This document shows, in pieces, positions 1 to 8,186 of a stretch of 60,954 bases of DNA (position 1 is the stretch's first letter; the number at the start of each line of letters is the position of its first letter). Source of the stretch: DATHWB01 sp035544575 (GTDB lineage Bacteria; Actinomycetota; Acidimicrobiia; Spongiisociales; ZC4RG35); contig DATKEC010000004.1 in NCBI GenBank assembly GCA_035544575.1, positions 1 to 60,954 of the forward strand, in the 5' to 3' direction. The notes under the pieces were generated by a model. That model saw only the letters and a list, made by a program, of their open reading frames with translations, was not told the origin of the DNA and did no database searches. A program made the position numbers and the translations under genes.

Positions 1-261
1 GTCCAGTTCGCCGAGAACATGTCGAGCGGCCGGGGCTGGGTGGCGGTGGTGGCAGTGATGCTCGGCCGGGCCCATCCGGTGGCGGTGCTGGGCGCCAGCT
101 TGCTGTTCGCGTTCGCCGAAGCCCTCGGGTTCCGCTTTCAGGGCAACGGCCTGCCGGTCCAGATCACCGACGCGCTCCCGTTCGTGATGACCCTGCTGGC
201 GCTGGTGATCGCCCGCAAACGCTTCGCCCGCCTCCTCGACCTCACCACCGCCGCCCCCTGA
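1..261 (+). CDS. ABC transporter permease, C-terminal fragment (nucleoside/simple-sugar type)
   Basis: The reading frame is open from the first base and ends at TGA 259-261, so only the last 86 residues are present. The visible part has two hydrophobic segments (residues about 14-35 and 55-75 of the fragment) around a short polar stretch. It resembles the end of NupQ/BmpD-type permeases of the guanosine and simple-sugar import family, which carry a phrase like ENMSSGRGW followed by a GRAHP-type loop just before the last helices. In that family the protein pairs with a second permease, a double ATPase and a BMP-type lipoprotein; none of these is in the window. The family call rests on remembered pattern only. 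Confidence 0.6.
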   Translation, partial: VQFAENMSSGRGWVAVVAVMLGRAHPVAVLGASLLFAFAEALGFRFQGNGLPVQITDALPFVMTLLALVIARKRFARLLDLTTAAP

Positions 262-263
262 GC

Positions 264-450
264 TTTTTAGCGGGGCAGCGCGCTATTAATAACGCGTTTG
301 GCATGAGAGAAGCGGCGGGTGAGGCGGTCGCGTGAGGGGGCTCGGGGTTCCGCGTGCCATCGGCGTCGAGACGTTGCCCTCGCCGCGGCAGTCCAGTCCC
401 CGTTCTCTACTGCAGATCGCGTCGTTTTTGACGCGCTGCCCCGCTAAAAA
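264..450. repeat. 187-bp element with 19-bp perfect terminal inverted repeats
   Basis: TTTTTAGCGGGGCAGCGCG at 264-282 is repeated exactly in inverted form at 432-450, with 149 bp between. Each arm begins within 3 bases of a stop codon: the permease stop at 261 on the left and the ctaG stop at 453 on the right. Inside each arm is a further small hairpin: CGCG/CGCG around TATTAATA near 281-296, and CGCGTC/GACGCG at 418-435. No gene is apparent between the arms. It could be a small non-autonomous (MITE-like) element or a paired convergent-terminator structure. No target-site duplication is visible. Confidence 0.6.
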
Positions 451-452
451 AC

Positions 453-1259
453 CTAAACCAGCTCGCGGTCGAGGCGGTCGAGGGAGCGTTCTTCGGCGAT
501 CCATCTGAACCAGAGGCGGGCGATGATGAACAGCAGGTAAAAAGCGCCGCCCAGCTTCATCACGATCCCGGCGATCGTCTGGTCTTCGATGGCGGTGAGG
601 CCCCACGTCAGCGGGGCGTCGCCGTAGACCGGGTACAGCACCGAGGTCCCGAACGTCAGGAACGACGACGGCACGATCGGCACCAGGGTGTTGAGGAACA
701 GATAGCCCATCTGACCGGGTGGGCTGAGCCGGGGGAGGGCCGGTGTCGGGCTGAAGATCGGCATCCACATCGCCATCGCGGTCAGGAAGAACAGCAGATG
801 GACCCCGAAGTGGGCCCATTCTGTCGTGTTCTGCCAGGCGATCGCAGCCGGCCAGTGGATGATCACGACCGCGGCGTTGAACGACACGATTCCCACCACC
901 GGGGTGACGAAGTGACGCACCACCCGCACGATCCGGGGATGGGCGATCGTGACCTCGGCCAGCCAGCGGGGCAGTCCCAGCAACAGCAGCGGCGGCACGA
1001 CGTAGCCGATGAGCATGTGCTCGAGCATGTGGAATGAGATGAGGGTCTGTTCGGCCAGGTCGTGGATCGGATAGCCCGAGGCGATCAGCATGATCGCCAC
1101 CCCCCAGTACCACGCCCGCCGCTGGCCCTTGGTGGCCGGGGCGGCGTCGGGGGCGACGAGGGGTCGTATCCGCGTCTCGGCCCACCACCACCCGACCGCC
1201 AGGATGGCGACCAGCGCCAGGACGTCGAGATGGAGGTGGAAGGGGGGAAGAGGAGGCAT
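453..1259 (-). CDS. ctaG: Cytochrome c oxidase assembly factor CtaG (caa3_CtaG family)
   Basis: A 268-residue integral membrane protein with about seven hydrophobic segments. It has the His-rich pattern of the caa3_CtaG family, such as HMLEHM near residue 78 and a conserved histidine in the following helices. In Bacillus, CtaG is needed to form active caa3 oxidase, probably at the copper-delivery step. It is the last gene of the oxidase operon and starts 6 bp after the ctaF stop. The right arm of the 187-bp inverted-repeat element lies immediately behind its TAG stop. Family membership is clear; the copper-related role is taken from the family. Confidence 0.88.
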   Translation of the reverse strand: MPPLPPFHLHLDVLALVAILAVGWWWAETRIRPLVAPDAAPATKGQRRAWYWGVAIMLIASGYPIHDLAEQTLISFHMLEHMLIGYVVPPLLLLGLPRWLAEVTIAHPRIVRVVRHFVTPVVGIVSFNAAVVIIHWPAAIAWQNTTEWAHFGVHLLFFLTAMAMWMPIFSPTPALPRLSPPGQMGYLFLNTLVPIVPSSFLTFGTSVLYPVYGDAPLTWGLTAIEDQTIAGIVMKLGGAFYLLFIIARLWFRWIAEERSLDRLDRELV

Positions 1260-1265
1260 GTCGCC

Positions 1266-1580
1266 CTACCGGGTGATCAGCCCCACCAGGAATGATCCGA
1301 CCACGATCCCGTAGAGGGACAGAGCGAGGATGAACCCGCCGGCGAAGAATCGGGTGAGCAGCGGCTTTTCGAACCGCAGGTGCATGAACCAGCCGATGAC
1401 CACCACGAACTTGAAGAAGGACAGGATGATCAGCATCGGCCCGTCCCATCCCGCCATGTCCACCGCTTCGTCCACATAGAACAGGGCGACTTCGACCATC
1501 GTGACGATCGCCAGCAGGATGGCGATCTTGACGTACTGGCCGGTGGTGGGGTGCGGCGGGTGGTGGGCTTGGTCTGTCAT
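1266..1580 (-). CDS. ctaF: Cytochrome c oxidase subunit IV family protein
   Basis: A small membrane protein of 104 residues with a His-rich N-terminus and three hydrophobic segments (about 19-36, 48-64 and 79-101). This is the usual layout of the short bacterial subunit IV (CtaF/CoxD). It contains the family phrase FMHLRFE between the second and third helices. The subunit is accessory and stabilises the oxidase core. The ATG overlaps the ctaE stop in an ATGA junction (1578-1582), which points to translational coupling and fixes the start. Confidence 0.88.
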   Translation of the reverse strand: MTDQAHHPPHPTTGQYVKIAILLAIVTMVEVALFYVDEAVDMAGWDGPMLIILSFFKFVVVIGWFMHLRFEKPLLTRFFAGGFILALSLYGIVVGSFLVGLITR

Positions 1581-2215
1581 CAGACGGCTCCGAGCAGGTA
1601 GACGATCGTGAAGATGACGATCCAGATGATGTCGACGAAGTGCCAGTACAAACCGACGAGTTCGAGGTTCGTCCCCGACTTCTCCGACAGCCCGCCCTGG
1701 CGGCGGGACATCCCGAACAGCGACAGCAGCATGATCACACCGATGGCGACGTGGGCGCCGTGGAATCCGGTGAGCATGAAGAACGCCGACGACGCCGGGT
1801 TGGTGGTGAGCGTCATCCCGTACACCTGGATGAACTCGTAGAACTCGAAGACCTGGCCGCCCAGGAAGATCGAGCCGAGCATCGCGGTGGCGAGCAGCCA
1901 GGTCCGTGTCCCGTTCTGGTCGCCGTTGGACAGCGCATGATGGGCGAGGACCATGGTGAGCGAGCTCATCAGCAGCACGAAGGACGACACAGACGTGAAC
2001 GGGATGTCGTAGATCTCTCTGGGGACGACGCTGGTTCCGAAGGTGTCGTTGCCGTACACCATGTAGTTGGTGATGAGGGCGCCGAAGAACAGGAACTCGG
2101 AGCTGAGGAACAGCCACATCCCCAGCTTGCGGTTGTCGACGCCGAATGATTCGTGCTCCCCGTGGCCGCCGTGGTCTTCGGCCTGGGTTTCGGTGGCTTC
2201 GATCACGTCGGCCAT
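1580..2215 (-). CDS. ctaE: Cytochrome c oxidase subunit III
   Basis: A protein of 211 residues with five hydrophobic segments after a polar, His-rich N-terminus. It carries the subunit III signatures LGMWLFLSSEFLFF near residue 31, FHGAHVAIG in the central part and GLYWHFVDIIWI near the C-terminus. Subunit III does not bind metal and supports proton uptake and stability of subunit I. Five rather than seven helices is normal for caa3-type and actinobacterial enzymes. Its ATG overlaps the ctaD stop (ATGA at 2213-2217). Confidence 0.93.
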   Translation of the reverse strand: MADVIEATETQAEDHGGHGEHESFGVDNRKLGMWLFLSSEFLFFGALITNYMVYGNDTFGTSVVPREIYDIPFTSVSSFVLLMSSLTMVLAHHALSNGDQNGTRTWLLATAMLGSIFLGGQVFEFYEFIQVYGMTLTTNPASSAFFMLTGFHGAHVAIGVIMLLSLFGMSRRQGGLSEKSGTNLELVGLYWHFVDIIWIVIFTIVYLLGAV

Positions 2216-4221
2216 CAGTACGCCTCCGCCATCTCGGCCTCGTGCTCGCCACCGCTGTGCGGTTCTTCGAGCGGCTCCATCCCCCAGCCGAGGAGCGAGC
2301 CGATGGCGATGACCGCACCGACGAAGATCAGCAGCTTTCCGGCCAGTCCCTGGTGGAAGATGATCCCGTAGGCGATGAGCGGCAGACCGGACGCCATCAG
2401 GATGGGGAAGTAGGACGGGTTGGGCAGATGTATGGGCGCGCTCGGGTTGCGTCCTGAGTGCTCGAGGGCGGCGATCATGTCGTCGGCGTCTTCCTTGCGG
2501 AGCGCCCGGCCTTCGTCGTCTTCGGTGTACTTCATGTGCCAGAAGTGGTCGAGGCTGGTGACCACCGGGGTCTCGGCGAAGTTGTAGTGCGGGGTCGGGT
2601 TGGGGATCGACCATTCGACCGTGCGGGCGTCCCACGGGTCGAGTCCGGAGGGCTGGCCTTTCCGCTTCGACCAGGTCCAGTTGAACATGAACACGAGGAT
2701 CCCCAGGGCGATCGTGAACGCACCGATCGTCACGGCCAGGTTCCACGGGCCGAAGTTGGTCTCGGGGGCGTAGCGCCACGTGCGCCGCACCATGCCCTGC
2801 AATCCCAGCCAGTGCATGGGGGCGAAGGTGAGGTTGAAGCCGATGAACTGGATCCAGAAGTGGGTCTTGCCCAGGGCCTCGTTCATCATCCGCCCGGTGA
2901 GCTTCGGGAACCAGTAGTACAACCCGGCGAAGATCCCGAAGATCGACCCGCCGAAGAGCACGTAGTGGAAGTGGGCCACGATGTAGTACGTGTCGGTCTG
3001 CTGCCAGTCCGACGGCACCACCGAGTGGGTCACGCCGGAGAGCCCTCCGATCACGAACATCGCCACGAAGCCGATGGCGAAGAGCATCGGGGTGCTGAAC
3101 CGTATTCGTCCTCCCCACATCGTCCCCAGCCAGTTGAAGATCTTGATGCCCGTGGGGATGGCGATGGTCATCGTCGACAGTCCGAACGCGGCCTGGGCGA
3201 CGGGGGTGAGCGCCGAGGAGAACATGTGGTGGGCCCACACGCCGAACCCGAGGAAGGCGATGCCGCCGCCGGCGAAGACGATGGCGGCGTATCCGAACAG
3301 CGGCTTGCGGCTGAAGACCGGCAGCACCTCCGAGACGATGCCCATGGCCGGCAGGATCAGGATGTAGACCTCGGGATGGCCGAAGAGCCAGAACAGGTGC
3401 TGCCACAGGATGGGATCTCCGCCTCCCGCCGCCTGGAAGAAGAGAGTGCCGAAGGCTCGGTCGAAGGTTCCCATGAAGAGGGCGACGGCGATGATCGGCA
3501 GCGAGAACAACAAGAGGAACGCCACCACCAGCGTCATCCAGATGAAGACCGGCATCCGCAGCAGACGCATGCCCTTGGCCCGCATGTTGAAAACGGTGAC
3601 GATGAAGTTCACTGCCGAAATGAGCGAGGCGATGCCCAGGATCTGCAGGCCCAACAACGCAAAGTCGACCGCCGCCCCCGGCGAGAACGAGGGCCCGGCG
3701 TTCGGTTGGTAGAGGAACCACCCGCCGTCGGGCAGGCCTCCCAGCAGGGTCTGGTCGGACGGGTCGATGTTGCCGGGAACGCCCTGGGTGCCGATCGGCG
3801 GGGTGACGTCGCCGAAGAAGATCACCGAGTAGAGGAAGATCGCGCCGAAGAAGAAGATCCAAAACGAGAGGGCGTTCATCCTCGGGAAGGCAACGTCGCG
3901 GGCGCCGATCATCAGCGGCAGCAGGTAGTTCATGAAGGCGGCCGAGACCGGCATCACGAACAGGAAGATCATCGTGAGCCCGTGGGTGGAGAACATCGCG
4001 TTGTATTCCGCCGCGGTGAGGAAGTCGCCGTTGGGCCCGGCTAGTTGGATCCGGAGGAGTAGGGCTTCGAGGCCGCCGATGATGAAGAAGACGAAGGCGG
4101 CGTAGCCGTACATGATGCCGATCTTCTTGTGATCGACGGTGGTGATCCAGGACCAGAATCCGGTGATGGATTCGGGTCGACGGAAGATCGTCGTGGTGGG
4201 GCGTTCGGCGGTGGCGGTCAC
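2215..4221 (-). CDS. ctaD: Cytochrome c oxidase subunit I (caa3 type)
   Basis: The catalytic subunit of the haem-copper oxidase, 668 residues with about twelve membrane helices. It contains HPEVY (Cu-B histidine and the cross-linked tyrosine), HHMFS (the paired Cu-B histidines) and the C-terminal HFHYV haem-ligand region. It reduces oxygen to water and pumps protons in the cytoplasmic membrane. I place the start at the GTG at 4221, which forms a GTGA overlap with the ctaC stop; a longer upstream frame would run into ctaC. The roughly 100-residue hydrophilic and hydrophobic C-terminal extension, ending in a Glu/His-rich tail, is longer than in the mitochondrial enzyme. Confidence 0.95.
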   Translation of the reverse strand: MTATAERPTTTIFRRPESITGFWSWITTVDHKKIGIMYGYAAFVFFIIGGLEALLLRIQLAGPNGDFLTAAEYNAMFSTHGLTMIFLFVMPVSAAFMNYLLPLMIGARDVAFPRMNALSFWIFFFGAIFLYSVIFFGDVTPPIGTQGVPGNIDPSDQTLLGGLPDGGWFLYQPNAGPSFSPGAAVDFALLGLQILGIASLISAVNFIVTVFNMRAKGMRLLRMPVFIWMTLVVAFLLLFSLPIIAVALFMGTFDRAFGTLFFQAAGGGDPILWQHLFWLFGHPEVYILILPAMGIVSEVLPVFSRKPLFGYAAIVFAGGGIAFLGFGVWAHHMFSSALTPVAQAAFGLSTMTIAIPTGIKIFNWLGTMWGGRIRFSTPMLFAIGFVAMFVIGGLSGVTHSVVPSDWQQTDTYYIVAHFHYVLFGGSIFGIFAGLYYWFPKLTGRMMNEALGKTHFWIQFIGFNLTFAPMHWLGLQGMVRRTWRYAPETNFGPWNLAVTIGAFTIALGILVFMFNWTWSKRKGQPSGLDPWDARTVEWSIPNPTPHYNFAETPVVTSLDHFWHMKYTEDDEGRALRKEDADDMIAALEHSGRNPSAPIHLPNPSYFPILMASGLPLIAYGIIFHQGLAGKLLIFVGAVIAIGSLLGWGMEPLEEPHSGGEHEAEMAEAY

Positions 4222-5306
4222 GAGAGTGTCTCCATCCAGGCGATCAGGTCGTCGATCTCTTGCTGGGTCAATCCCAGATCCGGCATGAAGGATCCGGGCT
4301 TGACGGCGGGCGGGTTGGCCAGCCATTCGGTGAGGGCCTGGTTATAGCTGAGGCCCTCGTAGGGCAGATAGGCGCCGGCGAAGACTTCACGGCTGGCGAA
4401 GTGCGTCAGGTTGGGTCCGTTGAAGACGTCGCTCGCCAGGATGTTCGGTTCGATGCCGAGGTCGTTGGCTTCGATGTCGACGGTGTGACATTGGGTGCAC
4501 CCGCGGTTGAGGAACACCTGCAGCCCGTCCCAGGCCTGGGTGCCTTCGGCGGGCACGGCGGCGGCCTGCTGCTGGGCGACGATCCAGGCGTCGAAGTCGG
4601 CGGGACTCAGCACTTCGGCCTGGGCGCGCATCAGCGAGTGCGACAGCCCGCAGAACTCGCCGCAATGGCCCCAGAACAGCCCCGGTTCGTACGCCTCCAG
4701 GCGGAGGTAGGTGGTCTGGCCCGGCACCAGGTAGCGCTTGCCGTTGAGGGCGGGGATCCAGAAGTTGTGGAGGACGTCCTCGGAGGTCATCACCGCACAG
4801 ATCTCTTGGCCGGCAGGCATGACCAGGACGTTGGCGGTCTCGATCCCGTGCTCCGGGTACTGGTACTCGAACCACCACTGGTGGCCGATCACTTCGATGT
4901 TCATCGCATCCGGGGCGCATTCGGCGAGGTCGAAGACGCCGCGGACGGTGGGGATGGCGATCCCGGCCAGGATCAGCGCGGGGATGACCGTCCAGGTGAT
5001 CTCCAGCTTGGCATTGCCGTGGGTTTGCTTGGGTTCTTTGCGGCCGGGACGGTCACGGAAGGCGATTACCGAGAAGACGATCGCTCCTTGGACGACCACG
5101 AAGATGGCGGTGGCGATCCAGAACACCGGCCAGAAGAGACCGTCGATCCGGTCGGCGATCGGCCCGGCGGGTTCGAACGTGGTGAGCGGCGAGTCGATCT
5201 CGATGAACGAGCACGACGACAGCATGATCCCCAGCAACGCGACGCCGGCAAGGCGGAAAGGGCGCGTGGGTCCGTCCGAACGGCGCCGCCGAGGGTGCTG
5301 AACCAT
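4218..5306 (-). CDS. ctaC: Cytochrome c oxidase subunit II with fused cytochrome c domain
   Basis: A protein of 362 residues. The N-terminus is a lipoprotein-like signal ending LSSC, followed by two transmembrane helices and the periplasmic cupredoxin domain with the Cu-A motif GHCGEFCGLSHSLM. A C-terminal cytochrome c domain carries CTQCH and a later Met ligand candidate (GSFMP). This fusion defines caa3-type oxidases and lets the enzyme take electrons without a separate soluble cytochrome c. The start at 5306 is preferred over an upstream ATG because TACACT lies exactly six bases upstream, a typical actinobacterial leaderless promoter arrangement. It is the first gene of the ctaCDEFG operon. 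Confidence 0.95.
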   Translation of the reverse strand: MVQHPRRRRSDGPTRPFRLAGVALLGIMLSSCSFIEIDSPLTTFEPAGPIADRIDGLFWPVFWIATAIFVVVQGAIVFSVIAFRDRPGRKEPKQTHGNAKLEITWTVIPALILAGIAIPTVRGVFDLAECAPDAMNIEVIGHQWWFEYQYPEHGIETANVLVMPAGQEICAVMTSEDVLHNFWIPALNGKRYLVPGQTTYLRLEAYEPGLFWGHCGEFCGLSHSLMRAQAEVLSPADFDAWIVAQQQAAAVPAEGTQAWDGLQVFLNRGCTQCHTVDIEANDLGIEPNILASDVFNGPNLTHFASREVFAGAYLPYEGLSYNQALTEWLANPPAVKPGSFMPDLGLTQQEIDDLIAWMETLS

Positions 5307-5312
5307 CGGGCG

Positions 5313-5318
5313 AGTGTA
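5313..5318 (-). promoter_or_regulatory. -10 box of probable leaderless ctaC promoter
   Basis: On the minus strand TACACT is followed by six bases and then the ctaC ATG. The TANNNT-N6-start spacing puts the transcription start at or next to the start codon. No clear -35 element is visible, which is common for such promoters. Confidence 0.5.
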
Positions 5319-5371
5319 AGTGGCGGCACGGCCCGCGGCCAAGCCAAGCGGGACAGCCGGTTTCGACGGCT

Positions 5372-6196
5372 TCAAGGGAGGTTCTCCAGGGCGGCGATCA
5401 GCTCATCGGCGCCGGTGGCACCCTCGAATCTGGCGGTGACGACACCGCCGTCGTCCATGACGAAGACCCACGGTTCGGAGGGCAGTCCCCAGGCCAGCAC
5501 CGCTTCCACCGGTTCGAGTCTGCCGGCGGCGGCCTCATCGAGATCGGCGTAGATCTCGACGTGGACGAAGTTGACGCCGGGGTGGTCGCCCATCACCGAC
5601 CGCACCACGTCGAGGGTCGGTCCGCACGAGGCGGTGCGGCAGAAGGCGGGGGTGGCGAAGGCGACGACGGTGGGTTGGCCGTTGGCGAGGGCCTCGTCGA
5701 GCGACATCTCGTAGAGCCGCGGGTCGGGGTCGGCGTCTGATGAGATGACATCGAGGTCGTATTCGGGATGGGTGCGGGTCTCGGCTGGTATCGCCATGTC
5801 GCCGATGTCGGGCACGGGGCTCGACTCCTGGACGCCGAACGGTGTGGGCGGCGTGGGTGGGGAGCCTTCCGGTTCGAGCACCACTTCCCAGCGCCCCGCT
5901 TCGGGCAGGACGACGTTGGCGACGAGGAACCCTCTGACCCCGGGGATCGCCCACACCCAGTCGGTGTTGACGGCGGCCACCTCCTCGCCGTCACGGAAGA
6001 ACCGGGCGACGGTGGCGACGTCGGGCGATGACAGGAAGGTGCCGTCGTCGGGTGAGGCGATCGCCATCAGCAGCCGGTTCGGGCCGGGGCCAAGCGTTTG
6101 TTGGGTGTTGGCCACCACCGCCACGCCTTCGGTTCCCCCGCCACAGGCGACGGCCAGCACACTGAGCATCACGACCACACGGCTGATCTTCCCCAT
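5372..6196 (-). CDS. Thioredoxin-fold-like lipoprotein, upstream of the oxidase genes
   Basis: A protein of 274 residues with a signal peptide ending LAVAC followed by GGG, a good lipobox. The middle part is a beta-rich region of unknown type. The last 120 residues look like a thioredoxin/Sco-type fold: hydrophobic strand VVAFATPAFC, then CRTASCGP, a C-x4-C pair rather than the CxxC of thioredoxins or the CxxxC of Sco. It lies just upstream of ctaC on the same strand and may serve in copper or disulfide handling for Cu-A maturation. That role is inferred from position and fold only. The start at the second ATG is chosen because it gives a normal-length signal peptide. Confidence 0.6.
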   Translation of the reverse strand: MGKISRVVVMLSVLAVACGGGTEGVAVVANTQQTLGPGPNRLLMAIASPDDGTFLSSPDVATVARFFRDGEEVAAVNTDWVWAIPGVRGFLVANVVLPEAGRWEVVLEPEGSPPTPPTPFGVQESSPVPDIGDMAIPAETRTHPEYDLDVISSDADPDPRLYEMSLDEALANGQPTVVAFATPAFCRTASCGPTLDVVRSVMGDHPGVNFVHVEIYADLDEAAAGRLEPVEAVLAWGLPSEPWVFVMDDGGVVTARFEGATGADELIAALENLP

Positions 6197-6244
6197 CGAA
6201 CGACATCTTGGCACTGCTCCGGTCGTGTGTTTCCGCACTCGCCC

Positions 6245-7117
6245 TCAGACCGAGCGGAAGTGTTCGACCAGGCGTTTGGTGAGCTCGCCATAGAGCGCCG
6301 GAGGCATGTCGTGGCCGACCCCCGGCATCTCCCAGAACACCGCACCCGGTACCGCCGCGGCGGTGGCGCGCCCACCGGAGATGTCGATGAGCGGGTCCTT
6401 CTCCCCGTGGATGACCAGCGTGGCGGCGGTGACCGTGGCGAGGTCGGCGGTGCGGTCCCCGGAGGCGAGGATCGCCGCGAACTGGCGGCCGACGCCCTGC
6501 TGGTAGACGACCCGGTCGAGGTTGCGGGCGGCCGTCTCCCGCGACCGCGCTTCGTCGAAGTGATCCGCCCAGGCGAGGCGGCTGTATTCGACGGTGGATT
6601 CGATCGCCGCCTCACGGTCGGCGGGGGGAGCCGTGAACAGCGCCTCGTTCATCTCCGGCGTGGCCTGTCCGACGTCGGGGTTGCCGGTGGTGGACATGAT
6701 CGAGGTGAGCGTCAGGGTGCGGTCGGGGTGTCGGATGGCGAAGGTCTGGGCGACCATGCCGCCCATCGACGAACCGACGATGTGGGCGGCGTCGATGCCG
6801 AGTGCGTCGAGCACACCGGCGACGTCATCGGCCATGTCGGCCAGCAGATAGGGAACTTCGGGGGTGCCGCCGGCAGTCAGAATCTCGACGACCCGCATCA
6901 CGTTGACCTTCACACCGTCGAAATGCTGGGAGTATCCGGCGTCGCGATTGTCGATGCGGATGATGTCGAAGCCTGCATCGACGATCGGGTCGACGATGCC
7001 GGGAGTCCAGTAGGGGAGCTGGCCGCCCAGACCGGGAATCATCATCACCGCGGGGTCGCCTTCGGTTCCGGAACGCTCGTAGTAGATCTGGATTCCGTTG
7101 GCGGTGACCACTGGCAT
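6245..7117 (-). CDS. Alpha/beta hydrolase
   Basis: A 290-residue soluble alpha/beta hydrolase. The oxyanion-hole strand contains MMIPGLGGQ near residue 25, the nucleophile elbow is GSSMGG near residue 115, an acid follows in EKDPLID and the catalytic His is in GVGHDMP near the end. This family includes esterases, lactonases and haloperoxidase-like enzymes, and the substrate cannot be told from the sequence. It stands back to back with ctaB and is followed by the lipoprotein and the oxidase operon, although a functional link to respiration is not evident. Confidence 0.8.
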   Translation of the reverse strand: MPVVTANGIQIYYERSGTEGDPAVMMIPGLGGQLPYWTPGIVDPIVDAGFDIIRIDNRDAGYSQHFDGVKVNVMRVVEILTAGGTPEVPYLLADMADDVAGVLDALGIDAAHIVGSSMGGMVAQTFAIRHPDRTLTLTSIMSTTGNPDVGQATPEMNEALFTAPPADREAAIESTVEYSRLAWADHFDEARSRETAARNLDRVVYQQGVGRQFAAILASGDRTADLATVTAATLVIHGEKDPLIDISGGRATAAAVPGAVFWEMPGVGHDMPPALYGELTKRLVEHFRSV

Positions 7118-7123
7118 CGGGCG

Positions 7124-7129
7124 AGACTA
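7124..7129 (-). promoter_or_regulatory. -10 box of probable leaderless hydrolase promoter
   Basis: TAGTCT on the minus strand sits six bases before the hydrolase ATG (7117). On the opposite strand TAGGCT (7161-7166) lies nine bases before ctaB, so the 58-bp gap holds two divergent, nearly leaderless promoters. Confidence 0.45.
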
Positions 7130-7175
7130 TCCACCAGGAGAGCCAGGTCGGTGCCGCCGGTAGGCTTCGGCCGCA

Positions 7176-8066
7176 ATGGGAGCCGTCGTCACCACCTCCA
7201 CGCCCGCCCGCGGTTTGCGGCATGCGATCGGGCCGTACGTGGCCCTGATGAAGCCGCGGATCATCGAGCTGCTGCTGATCACCACGGTCCCGGCGATGGT
7301 GCTGGCGGCCCGGGGTTGGCCCGGGACCTGGCTGGTGGCCGCCACGCTGGTGGGCGGCACGCTGTCGGCCGGAGGGGCCAACGCCCTCAACAACTTCTAT
7401 GACCGAGACATCGACGGGGTGATGAAACGGACGTCGAAGCGCCCGCTGCCGAATCACCTGATCGACCCGATCCGGGCCCGTAACTTCGGCTGGGCCCTGG
7501 GGGCGGCCGGGTTCGTCGTGCTGTGGCTCACCTCGAACCTGTTGGCCGCCGCCATCTCGACCGGGGCGTTGCTCTTCTACGTCTACGTGTACACGCTCCG
7601 GCTGAAGCGGACGACCTCACAGAACATCGTGATCGGCGGGGCGGCGGGTGCGGCTCCTGTCCTGGTCGGTTGGGCGGCGGTGACCGGCGGCCTCGCCACT
7701 CCCGCCTGGGCGATGTTCGCTGTCGTCTTCGCCTGGACCCCGCCTCACTTCTGGGCCCTGGCGGTGCGCTACCGGGACGACTACGCCGCCGCCGGCGTCC
7801 CGATGCTGCCGGTGGTGACGTCCATCGAGTCAACCACCCGGCAGATGGCGCTGTATGCAGGCGTGACGGTGCTGTTCTCCCTGGCCCTGGTCCCACTGGC
7901 CGACCTCGGCTGGCTGTACCTGATCGTCGCCATCGCTGCCGGGGCGGTCTTCATGCTCGAGTCGGTCAGAGTGATGCTCACCCCGGACCGGGCGATGAAG
8001 CTGTTCAGCTATTCGACCGCCTACCTCACGGTCCTTTTCGCCGCCCTCCTTGTCGACGCCCTCTGA
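7176..8066 (+). CDS. ctaB: Protohaem IX farnesyltransferase (haem O synthase)
   Basis: A 296-residue UbiA-superfamily membrane prenyltransferase that joins farnesyl diphosphate to haem b to give haem O, the precursor of haem A for the neighbouring oxidase. The first Asp-rich motif NNFYDRDIDGVMKRT lies near residue 72-86, and the SKRPLP phrase is typical of CtaB. The second conserved region HFWALAVRYRDDYAAAGVPM lies in the C-terminal half. Eight to nine hydrophobic segments are visible. It is transcribed away from the oxidase operon. No ctaA haem A synthase was found in the window. Confidence 0.95.
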   Translation: MGAVVTTSTPARGLRHAIGPYVALMKPRIIELLLITTVPAMVLAARGWPGTWLVAATLVGGTLSAGGANALNNFYDRDIDGVMKRTSKRPLPNHLIDPIRARNFGWALGAAGFVVLWLTSNLLAAAISTGALLFYVYVYTLRLKRTTSQNIVIGGAAGAAPVLVGWAAVTGGLATPAWAMFAVVFAWTPPHFWALAVRYRDDYAAAGVPMLPVVTSIESTTRQMALYAGVTVLFSLALVPLADLGWLYLIVAIAAGAVFMLESVRVMLTPDRAMKLFSYSTAYLTVLFAALLVDAL

Positions 8067-8174
8067 TATCTCTCTGATGTCTCTTCCCCCCGGCCCGTAG
8101 GGCCGAGATGGGGGAAGGTGGCCGGACACGAAGTGGACGGCCGGATGGGGGGCAGCGCCGGCCGGACGGCGTCC

Positions 8175-8180
8175 TACCCT
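8175..8180 (+). promoter_or_regulatory. -10 box of probable leaderless lgt promoter
   Basis: TACCCT is followed by six bases and then GTG 8187. This supports the GTG as the true start over the in-frame ATG at 8118. Confidence 0.45.
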
Positions 8181-8186
8181 TGCCCT

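Noticed and set aside
283..431. Possible tRNA- or RNA-like sequence inside the inverted-repeat element (a GGGGTTCC stretch)
   Set aside because: No cloverleaf with consistent arms and no anticodon stem could be drawn.
2458..4044. Long plus-strand open frame (528 codons) opposite ctaD
   Set aside because: Its composition is that of a GC-rich antisense shadow and it has no recognisable domain; ctaD is certain on the other strand.
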